Below, in pieces: positions 38,275 to 47,193 of a DNA stretch of 64,000 nt. Location of the stretch: contig NZ_CP096034.1 in assembly GCF_023115465.1 (NCBI RefSeq), positions 2,914,001-2,978,000 on the forward strand. Reading direction: 5' to 3'. Source of the stretch: Gottfriedia acidiceleris (GTDB lineage Bacteria; Bacillota; Bacilli; Bacillales; Bacillaceae_G). The position numbers and the translations under genes were made by a program. The stretch's first letter is position 1. Each line of letters starts with the position of its first letter. A model generated the notes under the pieces. It was not told where the DNA came from. It searched no databases and was given only the letters and a program-made list of their open reading frames with translations.

Positions 38275-38400
38275 CCAAAAATCTAGAAATCAAAAGACGA
38301 TTTGGGGCTGCCCGACTACCATGAAATTTAAATTTTCCAGTCATCCCTTTTGGTTATCGGCTTCGAGTTTTGTATCACATCCTTTCAAGAATATACTTTT
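38275..38400 (-). promoter_or_regulatory. Structured leader candidate before the sedolisin gene
   Basis: The 5' region contains complementary GCCGA/TCGGGC and GACT/AGTC segments around a perfect AAATTTAAATTT palindrome, and ends GGTAGTCGGGCAGCC. The last element faintly recalls the 3' side of c-di-GMP-I aptamers, but the conserved 5' core (GGGCAAACC, GACGCAAAGCC) is absent. Untyped. Confidence 0.25.
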
Positions 38401-38654
38401 CCATTTGTTTGAGTTTGACGTAAAAATTAGAATCTCCTGCAAAATACATTTTTTTTAATTGAATTCTAAAGAATCTTAAGGAATTTTAAAACAGCTAGAC
38501 TCCCAGATAGATGAAGAACAAAAAAAAGCGTTATTTTTACAACTCCTTTAAACTTTTTTATCAATATGTTTTTTAACTCTTAGCCTGTATCCTAAATTCT
38601 CCGACATACTTTCATAAAAAAGCGTATTGTTGATTATGAACTAGTCTGCGAACC

Positions 38655-38762
38655 ACCTATGAGTTAATAATTCTCATACTTTTGCATTTTTACTTACTAA
38701 TGAACCCTTCTATCTCAAATTTTTTCACTTTATTTCTTACTCATGAATCCTTTATGAGAAAT
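38655..38762. repeat. Three spaced imperfect palindromes of the CTCATGA...TATGAG type
   Basis: Units near 38658, 38696 and 38739 (ACTCATGAATCC TTTATGAGA is the clearest) are about 40 nt apart with T-rich spacers. A related but more regular set is at 45584-45706. The remaining 38401-38654 and 38763-38890 are AT-rich with no gene. Confidence 0.45.
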
Positions 38763-38901
38763 AGTTTTAAGTTACCATCCTCTAGAATAGAATTAATTTA
38801 AAGATGCCCTCACCTGTTTTTTCGGGTCATTTTGCTAACTGTTTTCCCAATTACATTATTTCGTTTTGAAGAAACTATACTGATAGAAGGTGATCTATTT
38901 T

Positions 38902-39156
38902 ATGAGTCATTTCTTATTAAGTAGACTTGGCAACTGGAAAATACAAATACATTGTCATCCTGGTATTAGAACAGTTGGGAATGAGCGGGAAGTGCTTTTA
39001 CTCGATGAAGAACATGAAAAAGTTGCACATTTTTCAATTGATACAAAAGGAGCCTTTTTAATACTTCAAATCCCTTGGGGTGGTTATGTAAAAATTAAAG
39101 AAGGTTACCAAACAATCGTTGTACATATTCCATTTGAAGAAGATCCAGAAGAATAG
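38902..39156 (+). CDS. Small hypothetical protein
   Basis: 84 aa from ATG 38902 (AGAAGGTG upstream; the GTG at 38890 is part of the ribosome site). Predicted all-beta: alternating strands KIQIHCHP, REVLLLDEEHEKVAHFSI, AFLILQIPWGGYVKI and TIVVHIPFEEDPEE. No membrane segment or signal. I do not recognise the family. Convergent with the dynamin-like gene and separated from it by a terminator. Confidence 0.6.
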   Translation: MSHFLLSRLGNWKIQIHCHPGIRTVGNEREVLLLDEEHEKVAHFSIDTKGAFLILQIPWGGYVKIKEGYQTIVVHIPFEEDPEE

Positions 39157-39199
39157 AGCAATGCAATACTGGCATGTAAAATAGCTGCATAGTTCAATG

Positions 39200-39233
39200 A
39201 AAAAAGAGTGTGCCCTTTAGCACACTCTTTCCT
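39200..39233. terminator. Bidirectional terminator
   Basis: AAAAAGAGTGTGC / GCACACTCTTT, loop CCTTTA, between convergent genes. Confidence 0.85.
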
Positions 39234-39235
39234 TA

Positions 39236-41989
39236 TTATTTACGTAATGTTAAAAACTCTAATTGTCTTAATCTTACTGTGAAGAATGTAATCGGATCGA
39301 AGTAAATACTTGGATTAGATTTCATATCTTCTAAAGTTTGATTATAGTTAGAAATTGCAACTCTTGTTTCATCAACTAGTTCATGAATTTGCTCAAATGG
39401 TGCATGTAGGAACATTGATAAATCTCTTGGTAAAGTTTTTTCAAACATTTCAAATTGTAGGAAAAACTTCGTTGATAATTCTGATGTTACATCATCATAG
39501 TTTACATTATCAACATACTTTTGATATTGAGCAACAAGCTTTGATTTATTTTGAGGCAGTAAACCTAATAAGATACCTGAGCTCTTTAAGATAAATTGAG
39601 ATGGTGATGAATTTAATAAAATATTCATATCATCTAACTGCGTCATACTAGTCATTCGATCAGCATCACGGCGCCAGTCATCTAATACTTTAAAATCACA
39701 CTCAAGATTTAAAAATTCATTTCCAATGTACTCATTTAAAGAATTACTCATTTCAGTTAAGTAACCTTGAGTACCTTCTAATAAAACGCCTGATTCTTTA
39801 ATCCAATTTTGAAGAGCTTCATTTAATTTTGGTAAAGTATTCTCTCTTACATACTCACCAATTCGAAGATTCATCTCTTCGTTTAGCGTTTCAAGAATTG
39901 TACCAAAATCACTATCTTCTTTGATTAAGTCTTTACATTCTTTTAGTAGACCAGGAATACTTAGCTTTAGGTCATATTTTAATTCGTCTTTTAATTCACG
40001 ATATGAGCTTTTAATTGTATTTAAATGTTCCATTTCTTTATCTTTTAAAGAATGCAATAGACCATTTAATTTGTCATCAAGAACTTCATTCCATTCAACA
40101 TTAGCACGTAATTCGTCTTCTTTCTCAACTCGTTTTTCTAATAAGAAATTAATTAATTTACGAATAGCTAATAATAATTTCTCTGTTTGTTTAGAATTTG
40201 CTTCAGTTGAAAGAACGTTATCCTCAATAAATAATTCTAAATCTTTAAATTGATCTTGATTACTATAAATTGAAGAATAAGGTAATACTTTAGCGTTAGG
40301 GAAATCTAGACTAACTTTCGCTTGAATTTCACCGCGAACTCGATCAATCTCTTCTTTACTATAAATAGAATCCATCTTATTTAAAATAAAGTGAATCGGT
40401 AGAGTTGGTAATTCTGTATGAATTTTAACTAGTAAAGATCGTTCGTTTTCAGTGTAAGGTGCTGTAGCATTTAAAACATAAACAAGACGATCTGCAAGTT
40501 TTACAGATTTTAATAATGCTTTTGTATTTACCTGGTTTCCATCAATTCCAGGTGTGTCAATGATTGATAGACGATGCTTTTCTAAAAATGAATTTGGTAA
40601 TTTATAGTATACTAATTCATCACCTTTTAACAGATTATTTTCAACTGTTGTTAAATCGTAAAAATCTGCAAATTCAGCAAGCTGTGTATTTCCTTCTTTC
40701 GAAAATACGATAATATTTGAATCACTAGCTTGTTCAAATAATACAGGCATTGTCGTAGAAGAACCCATCATTTTCTCACCTAAAAGTGAGTTAACAAATG
40801 AAGATTTACCGTTACCTGATGTACCTGCAACAAGCATTGTTGTATTTTCAAATTGTGTTAATTTACTTGTCCACCACTCAAAACGGTCTCCAACTTCTAT
40901 TTCATTTAAAGCAGACCATTGTAGGATGTTTTCAAATAATTCTTTTCCAATTTCAAAGCAATCAGGCGTTTTTAATAACTGTTCAAATGCCATTTCTGCG
41001 TCAGCAACAATTTGATAATCAATACGGCCTGGGAATAATCGATCCCATGCAAGTGTTGCAGTCGTTGCTAAAACCGCACCTTTTAAATCGGTAATACGTA
41101 ACCAATTTGTTAAGAAGCTTGGCATCATTTCCTCAAGCTGAGCTACAAAATAATCACCTTCAACTAATTCTTCGTATGTCATTGAATAGATTGATGGCAA
41201 ACGATTCCACTTCACACCTGTCTCAACGTTGATTTGGAATAACATATCATTAAATGTTTGTAACCAATTTACATAAACTGATTGTTCTCTGTAACTATTC
41301 CAAAGTGCTTCTACCATTAATTCAAAGTGTTCAAGATCGACTTTAGCCAATGATAGTAACGGTTGCACAAAGTAACTTGGTGCCATTTCTTTTGTTACAC
41401 CATTTATAATGTATTCTCTTAATACAATAAACCATTTCAAATCTTCTGTACGAATTGATTCATCTGAAGCTAGCGCTACAGCACTATTCCAATCGTGATG
41501 TTTTTCATAAAAATTACGTGCAATTCTCGTTACGTTTGGATAATCAGGATTATATTTTACTGCTTCTTTAATAATACGATCTGCTTCCTCGTATTTCGAA
41601 ACATCGATATAAAGTGAGAATAAATTTAAGAATATTTCAGAAGTCAACGTACTACTATCTGTTTTAACTTCTTTATATAGCTTTTCAGCTGTTTCAAATG
41701 CACCAATTTCATAATATGAATCAGCAATATTTTTCTTTGCCCAATCGCTTAACTGGTTTCCGACTTTTTCCCACTTGAAAACTGCAGATTCAAAATCTTT
41801 ATTTTCAAAATAAACTTCACCTTGTGCAAATCGGATAGATGAAAGATCCATATCATCATTTTGTTCATTGTAAAGGTCAGCTAAAACTGCAATAGGATGG
41901 ATATTGTTTTCATTTTCATTTAAATACGATTTATAAAATTGTTTTTTAATAAATTGTTCTTTCAATTTCACTTTAACTTCCACTGTCAT
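39236..41989 (-). CDS. TPR-dynamin-like GTPase
   Basis: 917 aa from ATG 41989 (TAGGTGATA upstream). The N-terminal ~200 residues are helical repeats of TPR type (AQGEVYFENKDFESAVFKWE, IADSYYEIGAFETAEKLYKE, LFSLYIDVSKYEEADRIIKE). A helical middle is followed from about 385 by a GTPase: G1 AGTSGNGKSS (~390), G3 IIDTPGIDG (~480), G4 ILNKMD (~537). The C-terminal ~330 residues are long charged helices with one more hydrophobic stretch (SSGILLGLLPQ). This is the plan of bacterial dynamin-like proteins, which bind or remodel membranes; B. subtilis DynA counters membrane stress and phage. The N-terminal TPR fusion is not the DynA plan. Monocistronic. Confidence 0.75.
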   Translation of the reverse strand: MTVEVKVKLKEQFIKKQFYKSYLNENENNIHPIAVLADLYNEQNDDMDLSSIRFAQGEVYFENKDFESAVFKWEKVGNQLSDWAKKNIADSYYEIGAFETAEKLYKEVKTDSSTLTSEIFLNLFSLYIDVSKYEEADRIIKEAVKYNPDYPNVTRIARNFYEKHHDWNSAVALASDESIRTEDLKWFIVLREYIINGVTKEMAPSYFVQPLLSLAKVDLEHFELMVEALWNSYREQSVYVNWLQTFNDMLFQINVETGVKWNRLPSIYSMTYEELVEGDYFVAQLEEMMPSFLTNWLRITDLKGAVLATTATLAWDRLFPGRIDYQIVADAEMAFEQLLKTPDCFEIGKELFENILQWSALNEIEVGDRFEWWTSKLTQFENTTMLVAGTSGNGKSSFVNSLLGEKMMGSSTTMPVLFEQASDSNIIVFSKEGNTQLAEFADFYDLTTVENNLLKGDELVYYKLPNSFLEKHRLSIIDTPGIDGNQVNTKALLKSVKLADRLVYVLNATAPYTENERSLLVKIHTELPTLPIHFILNKMDSIYSKEEIDRVRGEIQAKVSLDFPNAKVLPYSSIYSNQDQFKDLELFIEDNVLSTEANSKQTEKLLLAIRKLINFLLEKRVEKEDELRANVEWNEVLDDKLNGLLHSLKDKEMEHLNTIKSSYRELKDELKYDLKLSIPGLLKECKDLIKEDSDFGTILETLNEEMNLRIGEYVRENTLPKLNEALQNWIKESGVLLEGTQGYLTEMSNSLNEYIGNEFLNLECDFKVLDDWRRDADRMTSMTQLDDMNILLNSSPSQFILKSSGILLGLLPQNKSKLVAQYQKYVDNVNYDDVTSELSTKFFLQFEMFEKTLPRDLSMFLHAPFEQIHELVDETRVAISNYNQTLEDMKSNPSIYFDPITFFTVRLRQLEFLTLRK

Positions 41990-42192
41990 GTTATCACCTA
42001 CTATGTATAATAAAATCAAATAAAGTCCAAAAATAAGCCAAAAGGAATATGTTAAATTTATACAGCATTATTATTCTACCAAATTAGAGTAGCTGAAATT
42101 GTGACAATTCTATGTCATTTTCAAAAGATTTTTGTTATATTTGTTACGTTACATACAAAACATAGGTAAAAGAATATTTATTTGGAGGCATT

Positions 42193-42657
42193 ATGCTAAC
42201 TTACGAAGAAAAATTAACAATTATTGAATCATTTCCAGAATTAACTAAAAAGCCAGTTTCACTTGGACGTACAAATTTTCAATATGAAGAAAGCTTAAAA
42301 GAAAAAAAGAATGTGGTATTTCATTTACATCCTAATGGTAATGGCTTTGTCTATGCTGAAGGTATAAAAGGGTACAACACAAACGAAAAAGGTATGGTAA
42401 ATATAAGAGAATTTACTGAAGAGGAACTTCGTACAGTACTTACTAAATCAATTGAAAGCCTATCATTCGAACCAATTTTTGAAGAGGATGAAGAAGTAGA
42501 AGAAATATGGGTTAATGCGAATGGACAAGTACTTAAACTTGTTTCAGAAATGGACATGTGGAATGTTTACGCAGGAGAAAATCTTGATGGTACATTCAAT
42601 AGCTATGGTGAAGCTTGTGAATATTTAGATGAAGAAGGATTTAATGTTCAAGACTGA
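42193..42657 (+). CDS. Hypothetical acidic protein
   Basis: 154 aa from ATG (TTGGAGG upstream), divergent from the TPR-dynamin gene with a ~200-nt shared promoter region. Soluble and very acidic. The first two thirds contain KKNVVFHLHPNGNGFVYAEG and a FTEEELRTVLTKSIESL helix; the C-terminus has WVNANGQVLKLVSEMDMWNV then a DLDGTFNSYGEACEYLDEEG helix. Related proteins appear to be confined to Bacillales, function unknown. Followed by its own terminator. Confidence 0.65.
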   Translation: MLTYEEKLTIIESFPELTKKPVSLGRTNFQYEESLKEKKNVVFHLHPNGNGFVYAEGIKGYNTNEKGMVNIREFTEEELRTVLTKSIESLSFEPIFEEDEEVEEIWVNANGQVLKLVSEMDMWNVYAGENLDGTFNSYGEACEYLDEEGFNVQD

Positions 42658-42677
42658 ACTTAGTTAGAACAAATATA

Positions 42678-42705
42678 GAGCTTGGGGAAATCCAAGCTCT
42701 TTTTT
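42678..42705 (+). terminator. Terminator after the acidic protein gene
   Basis: GAGCTTGG / CCAAGCTC stem followed by TTTTTT. Confidence 0.85.
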
Positions 42706-42716
42706 AAATGAAAATT

Positions 42717-42860
42717 TTAGTGTAATTCAGTTTGTGATTTACTACCCTTTTTAGAGCGATAGTCATTTCCTTTTGTGTTGTCACCACTAGTAGGTGCTTG
42801 TCCATGAAGTTCTGGTGCGTTTTGATTTTTACTTCCTTTACTGCCATTTTTGCTTGTCAT
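42717..42860 (-). CDS. Small hydrophilic protein, possibly spore-related
   Basis: 47 aa, MTSKNGSKGSKNQNAPELHG at the start, with TAGGAGGAAG 5 nt upstream. Rich in Lys, Ser, Gly, Asn and Gln, no hydrophobic core. The start MTxKN..K...NAP recalls minor small acid-soluble spore proteins such as SspP, but the match is weak. It is divergent from another small hydrophilic gene at 42962. Confidence 0.55.
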   Translation of the reverse strand: MTSKNGSKGSKNQNAPELHGQAPTSGDNTKGNDYRSKKGSKSQTELH

Positions 42861-42961
42861 TTTGCTTCCTCCTAATCCAATTATCATAAATAGATTCCCA
42901 TTTTAAATAAAAGATTATTCAAGGAATTTAAGCACATAATAATAAAAAAGGAGGGTTAAAC

Positions 42962-43096
42962 ATGGCTAAAGGACATACAAACAAAGGTCCACAGAAAAGT
43001 TCTGTCAATCAATTTGGACATTCTGAGGAATCTGCTTATTCAAAGAGTGAAAAAATGGAAGAATTTCATAAGAAAAATACAGAAAAAGAAAGCTAA
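42962..43096 (+). CDS. Small hydrophilic protein, unknown
   Basis: 44 aa, MAKGHTNKGPQKSSVNQFGH at the start, with AAAAGGAGGG 5-6 nt upstream. Highly charged, glycine- and serine-rich, disordered-looking, without hydrophobic residues in clusters. It resembles minor spore or stress proteins of Bacillus in composition only. It lies in a run of three such small genes. Confidence 0.55.
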   Translation: MAKGHTNKGPQKSSVNQFGHSEESAYSKSEKMEEFHKKNTEKES

Positions 43097-43185
43097 TAGA
43101 ACTTTTAATTCTTTTAAATGTACTTGCTAATTTTCCTTCAACAAGTCATTATAAAAGTATGATTAAATTGGAGGAAACTAAATTT

Positions 43186-43368
43186 ATGAGCGAAAATACA
43201 AATGAACCAAAAAAAGTTAGTCTTCAGGAATTAATGAAGCAAAAGTTAGCTAGCAAAAAACAGCAAAATTCAAATCAAAATACTGGAGTAAATGCTGTTA
43301 AAGATCTGACGAAAAAGAATCAAATTTCTAAAAAACCAAACAATCAACGCAAACGTATGGGTGTGTAA
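43186..43368 (+). CDS. Small basic protein, unknown
   Basis: 60 aa from ATG 43186 (GGAGGAAAC upstream; the ATG at 43159 lacks a site). MSENTNEPKKVSLQELMKQK begins a short helix, then a long Lys/Gln/Asn-rich tail ending KKPNNQRKRMGV. No membrane segment. Followed by a strong terminator. Family not recognised. Confidence 0.55.
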   Translation: MSENTNEPKKVSLQELMKQKLASKKQQNSNQNTGVNAVKDLTKKNQISKKPNNQRKRMGV

Positions 43369-43372
43369 TTAG

Positions 43373-43403
43373 AAAAAACGACTGAGGTATTCAGTCGTTT
43401 TTG
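43373..43403. terminator. Bidirectional terminator
   Basis: AAAAAACGACTGA / TCAGTCGTTTTTG, loop GGTAT. Confidence 0.8.
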
Positions 43404-43414
43404 ATTTCGCTTTG

Positions 43415-43990
43415 TTATATGTCTTCTAAGAGATTTTGACTGCTATTATTTTCTCCAAAGGTTAAAACTTCCTCTACTGGCTGATAAGATTCACCGTAAA
43501 AATGGGTATCCCTATATGAATGAATCATATTATATGTTTTTTTCATCGCTTTAAAAATCATTTCTTCACCCTCATTATTTGGAGACCAGTACAAAATCTC
43601 CATAGGGTTTATTTCTTGAGTAGCTAGTGAGCGTCTGTTATATCCAATCGACTGAGCATGCTCAAATCCTTCTCTTTTATAAAAGCGAAGCCTTTTTTCT
43701 GTATCTGTATCTTCATAATTAACTGGTTCAACCTCTAAAATAATCGGTTTACCCTTCTTCTTTAGCTTTTCAAGCAATTTATACCCAAGACCCTGTCCAC
43801 GAGCATCTTTCGAAACGAACAAGTAATCGATAAATACAAAATCATCTAGTTCCGCGTACATTAAAACATGATGTGGACCTTCATCTTTATGGTAAATTTC
43901 TGACCGCTCTTTCAATAAAGTTTCCATATGTTCCCTTGATTTCATTTCTTCAACTGGAAAATACTGATTTAGTTTTTCATACCAATGCAT
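43415..43990 (-). CDS. GNAT-family N-acetyltransferase
   Basis: 191 aa from ATG 43990 (AAGGAG upstream). Acetyl-CoA binding motif A is visible: FIDYLFVSKDARGQGLGYKL (R/QxxGxG/A form), followed by ILEVEPVN and the motif B stretch LRFYKREGFEHA. A C-terminal extension of about 60 residues (WSPNNEGEEMIFKAMKKTYN...) is longer than minimal GNATs. The acceptor substrate is unknown. Followed by the bidirectional terminator shared with the small gene upstream. Confidence 0.8.
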   Translation of the reverse strand: MHWYEKLNQYFPVEEMKSREHMETLLKERSEIYHKDEGPHHVLMYAELDDFVFIDYLFVSKDARGQGLGYKLLEKLKKKGKPIILEVEPVNYEDTDTEKRLRFYKREGFEHAQSIGYNRRSLATQEINPMEILYWSPNNEGEEMIFKAMKKTYNMIHSYRDTHFYGESYQPVEEVLTFGENNSSQNLLEDI

Positions 43991-44151
43991 TGATATTCTC
44001 CTTTTCTTACATGCAGTTAAGATCATCACGCTAGACAAGCATTATGAGTAATTAATCACTATACAAAAATAATTAGTAAGTCCTTTCAAATGAAGTATTT
44101 GAAGTATTAATACTTTTCATGCAAGAAAAAAAGTTTGATATGAAATTAACA

Positions 44152-44412
44152 TTATTTCCTTAATGAAACCCAATCTTCCGCTAACATCCCATAAACGATG
44201 TGATCTACATAATGATCATACAACCATTCGGCCCTCCTGATCCGACCTTCTTGAAAAAATCCTAACCTCTCAGGTATAGCACGGCTTTTTGTATTTTCAA
44301 CTGCAGCACGAATCTCGACCCGATTTAGCAATAGATCTGTTTATGCATAATTAACAAATGCATGACAAGCTTTTGTCATTATGCCTGTACCTTCAAACCC
44401 CTTTCCTAGCCT
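44152..44412 (-). pseudogene. GNAT acetyltransferase fragment (RimJ/RimL type)
   Basis: Only the C-terminal ~85 codons remain. GFEGTGIMTKACHAFVNYA is interrupted by TAA, then LLLNRVEIRAAVENTKSRAI, PERLGFFQEGRIRRAEWLYD and YVDHIVYGMLAEDW follow to TAA at 44152. The LNRVEIR.A..N..SR.IPE.LGF block is the RimJ/L acetyl-CoA and peptide-binding half. The N-terminal half is absent; the DinB gene begins its 3' end just 13 nt away. A remnant of deletion. Confidence 0.75.
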
Positions 44413-44424
44413 TTATTGATTAAG

Positions 44425-44895
44425 TCAACGATGTGATGGCCACGATCCTTGGATTTTTCTTATTTGAATAATTTGTCCAGTATGGTAAGCGTCATGTAAT
44501 AATAAATCCATTAATTTTACTTCAAAAGAATTTCTCATTAATTCATCATCTGTCATATTACTCAATAGCTGTCTTAAACTACAACTAGTATTCTCCAAAC
44601 GTTCAACTACCTTCTTCCATTCATTTACATCATTCGTTGGTTCAGTAAAAAAGAATGTTTGGTCACCGTCTAAGTTTTGTGTCCACTCGCTACCTTCTAA
44701 AATTGCTACAATCTTCTCTTTGTAATAAAGGAGATGATTAACGTTTTCCCAAATTGACTTAGTTGCTTCCCCTGATGGTCTCCAACTAGCTTGTTCAGCT
44801 GAAATTCCTTCAATTGAATCTTTTAGAGGAGCAAACCAACTTTCCTTATTAAATGTTTTGTCTAATACGTTTAAAAACATTTCTTTTCGATTCAA
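44425..44895 (-). CDS. DinB-family protein
   Basis: 156 aa from TTG (AAAGGAG upstream). A four-helix bundle with the metal-binding His residues expected of DinB/YfiT: NVNHLLYYKE near residue 53 and LLLHDAYHTGQIIQIRKIQG near 135-150. Members are thiol-dependent transferases (bacillithiol S-transferases in some cases) or DNA-damage-induced proteins of unknown role. Which one applies cannot be decided. Confidence 0.8.
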   Translation of the reverse strand: MNRKEMFLNVLDKTFNKESWFAPLKDSIEGISAEQASWRPSGEATKSIWENVNHLLYYKEKIVAILEGSEWTQNLDGDQTFFFTEPTNDVNEWKKVVERLENTSCSLRQLLSNMTDDELMRNSFEVKLMDLLLHDAYHTGQIIQIRKIQGSWPSHR

Positions 44896-45190
44896 AAAAA
44901 TTCGCTCCTTTTTTAAACTCTAATAATTTTTAGAAATAACTTCTGAGTCTCCTCATAACCATTAAACTGTCATTAATAAAGTAGGACTAAATTTGAACTA
45001 AATGATAAGGATTGATTGATATTGAGGTCACCACTGTTTATTTATTCAACAAATGGCTATTTTTACCTTTTATTTTTTAACTTTCTTATAACATTTGGAT
45101 CTTTGTGATCAACCTTCTAGAAATTAGCCAAAAATACATCTATAAAAAGGAAAAATGTCACAAAGATGACTCTTTTAGTAGCATTAACAA

Positions 45191-45382
45191 TTAACTTAGA
45201 ATGTTAAGTACAAACATAACTAAAAACACACCAGAAAGTATACTAATTTTTTGAAACTTTGTTCGTTTTTCAAACCAGTTCCATCTTTGATTCTCGGTAT
45301 TAACAAGTCCAAAATAAAACATCAAATAATCAATAGTACTCATTAATAAAGCCCCTAATATGATCCAAAAAATATTTGACAT
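45191..45382 (-). CDS. Small two-helix membrane protein
   Basis: 63 aa from ATG (AAAGGGAGAA upstream). Two membrane segments (IFWIILGALLMSTIDYLMFY and ISILSGVFLVMFVLNIL) joined by a charged loop ENQRWNWFEKRTKFQK. No family recognised. The flanking 44896-45190 holds no other gene. Confidence 0.5.
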   Translation of the reverse strand: MSNIFWIILGALLMSTIDYLMFYFGLVNTENQRWNWFEKRTKFQKISILSGVFLVMFVLNILS

Positions 45383-45501
45383 TCAAATTCTCCCTTTATG
45401 TAAACGATAATTAGTAAAAAATTTCTAATTTTTCTTAATTATACATTAATGTTTGATATTTGTAATTTGGAGGAATTTCACTATTTTAAGAAAATTATCG
45501 C

Positions 45502-45535
45502 AAAAAAAAAAAACGATAAATTATCAATTTATCGT
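45502..45535 (-). terminator. Terminator of the his operon
   Basis: ACGATAAATT / AATTTATCGT stem with a 12-nt T-run on the minus strand, beyond the repeats that follow hisJ. Confidence 0.8.
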
Positions 45536-45554
45536 CAGTGTGTGTTGAAATAAA

Positions 45555-45706
45555 AGCAAAATCATAAAAGTTCATGTCTCCTTACTCATGAGTGCTTCAT
45601 GAGTATGTAAAAAAGCCAAAACATAAAAATTGGTTCTCATAAGGGATTCATGAGTAGGCTAATTAGTAAAAACATGAAAATTATTTACTCATAAATGGTC
45701 TAACAG
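45555..45706. repeat. Three tandem ~51-nt units carrying CTCATGA/TCATGAG palindromes
   Basis: Palindromic cores start at 45584 (ACTCATGAGTGCTTCATGAGTA), 45635 and 45687, 51-52 nt apart. Each is preceded by an AAAAGC..AAACATAAAA-type spacer. It lies in the 3' untranslated part of the his operon, before its terminator. A related set is at 38655-38762. Confidence 0.6.
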
Positions 45707-45713
45707 TTCAGTT

Positions 45714-46538
45714 TCACCTTTTACTTTTCGAAAAATAAACCTCATATCCTCTTCCAACATCTTTTACACTATGGGAATCAGAACCATACATTAACTCTAT
45801 ATTTAAGGAATTTGCAATTTCAACGACATGGTTTGGTGGATATGTTTCACCACAATACTCTTTAAATAATCCTGCTGTATTATAGTCTAAAATATAATTT
45901 TTTTCTTTTACTAGCTTTAATAGTTCAACTTGTTTATTTAGGATCTTTTCTGTATCATCACATTTCAAAAATTGCTTAAATTTATTACATAAAGTCATAT
46001 GTCCTATTCTTTTTGGTTTAAATGGACCAAAATCTTCAATGATTGACTGTTTTACTAGATCGTAATAAGCAAGTTGAAACGCTTCTGCACTCCCATAGTA
46101 ATTTACTAAGCCAGTAAGAGTATCTTCAGCTTTATAATCTATACAATGCCATCCATTTATTCCTTCTAAGTAATGGACTGATAAAAGTCCTGTGTCACAA
46201 TATTTACCGTATTCTTTTAAAAAGTTTTTAAACCATACTGATTCACCCGGTAAATAATCGTATTCAAATCCAACTTTTATACGAATTCGATCCTTATACT
46301 TGTCTCTTACTTTATCCATTTCGTTAATATATTCGTCTACTTCATTTTCAGACATCGCAAGCGAAGCAACTGCATCATTTGGCTTTAAGCAGTTTTTAAA
46401 TGATGATGGTACTGGTGTATGTTCAGTGATATGGTATTCATCGAACCCAAGTTCAATCGCTCTTTCGATCATTAATTGTACGTCATCACCACTTCCGTGC
46501 GGACAATATTGTGTATGCGTGTGACCATCAATTTTCAA
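45714..46538 (-). CDS. hisJ: Histidinol-phosphatase, PHP family
   Basis: 274 aa. PHP-type metal motifs: [12 protein letters not shown] (residues 4-15), ITEHTPVP (~37), GFEYDY (~85), [14 protein letters not shown] and [11 protein letters not shown] near the C-terminus. Converts histidinol phosphate to histidinol. The start overlaps the hisI stop (ATGA), so it is the last gene of the his operon and completes the pathway except hisC. Confidence 0.93.
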   Translation of the reverse strand: MKIDGHTHTQYCPHGSGDDVQLMIERAIELGFDEYHITEHTPVPSSFKNCLKPNDAVASLAMSENEVDEYINEMDKVRDKYKDRIRIKVGFEYDYLPGESVWFKNFLKEYGKYCDTGLLSVHYLEGINGWHCIDYKAEDTLTGLVNYYGSAEAFQLAYYDLVKQSIIEDFGPFKPKRIGHMTLCNKFKQFLKCDDTEKILNKQVELLKLVKEKNYILDYNTAGLFKEYCGETYPPNHVVEIANSLNIELMYGSDSHSVKDVGRGYEVYFSKSKR

Positions 46539-47182
46539 GATTTTACTTTCTCCTTCCTATTTATTAAGCAATTGTTTATCTCTTCAAGTTTTATTCCTTT
46601 TTCAACCATTAAAACAATTGTGTGATAGACAAGATCACTAATTTCATAAATTAATTCTTCAGTTCCTTCATTTTTTGCTCCAATAATTACTTCGCTTGTC
46701 TCTTCGCCTACTTTTTTCAATATCTTATCAATGCCCTCATTAAATAAATATGTTGTATAGGATCCTTCAATCGGATTCTTTTTTCGGTCTTGTATCGTTT
46801 CATAGAGATTTGGCAAATAACTTAATGATTCATTTTGAACTATATTTTTTTCTTGCATTAAAGTTAATTTTTCGGAAAAACAACTGTAGCTTCCTGTGTG
46901 GCAAGCTACTCCTACTTGTTCAACCTGTAGTAAAATTGAATCTTGGTCACAATCATAAGAAATCGATTTGACATATTGAAGATTCCCCGATGTTTCTCCT
47001 TTTTTCCAAATTGACCTACGACTTCTACTATAAAATGTAGCAAATCCAGTATCGATTGTGAGTTTAATTGATTCATTATTCATATATGCCAACATTAATA
47101 CTTCTTTCGTGCTAATATCTTGCACAATTGCTGGTACTAACCCTTGTTCATTAAAGCGAATTTTTTCGATATCAAAAAACAT
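46535..47182 (-). CDS. hisI: Bifunctional phosphoribosyl-AMP cyclohydrolase / phosphoribosyl-ATP pyrophosphatase
   Basis: 215 aa HisIE fusion. The N-terminal half has the cyclohydrolase zinc/magnesium motif [15 protein letters not shown]...[10 protein letters not shown]. The C-terminal half (~110 on) is the helical pyrophosphatase: [20 protein letters not shown] then [11 protein letters not shown]. It performs steps 2 and 3 of histidine synthesis. ATG with GAGGAG upstream; 11 nt gap to hisF. Confidence 0.95.
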   Translation of the reverse strand: MFFDIEKIRFNEQGLVPAIVQDISTKEVLMLAYMNNESIKLTIDTGFATFYSRSRRSIWKKGETSGNLQYVKSISYDCDQDSILLQVEQVGVACHTGSYSCFSEKLTLMQEKNIVQNESLSYLPNLYETIQDRKKNPIEGSYTTYLFNEGIDKILKKVGEETSEVIIGAKNEGTEELIYEISDLVYHTIVLMVEKGIKLEEINNCLINRKEKVKS

Positions 47183-47193
47183 GTTTTCTCCTC

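Noticed and set aside
38275-38400. c-di-GMP-I riboswitch before the sedolisin gene
   Set aside because: Only a 3' GGTAG-CGGG-CC resemblance; the conserved 5' core motifs are missing. Kept as an untyped leader only.
45555-45706. CRISPR array
   Set aside because: Three units only, the repeats are imperfect palindromes, the spacers are related to one another, and no cas genes are present.
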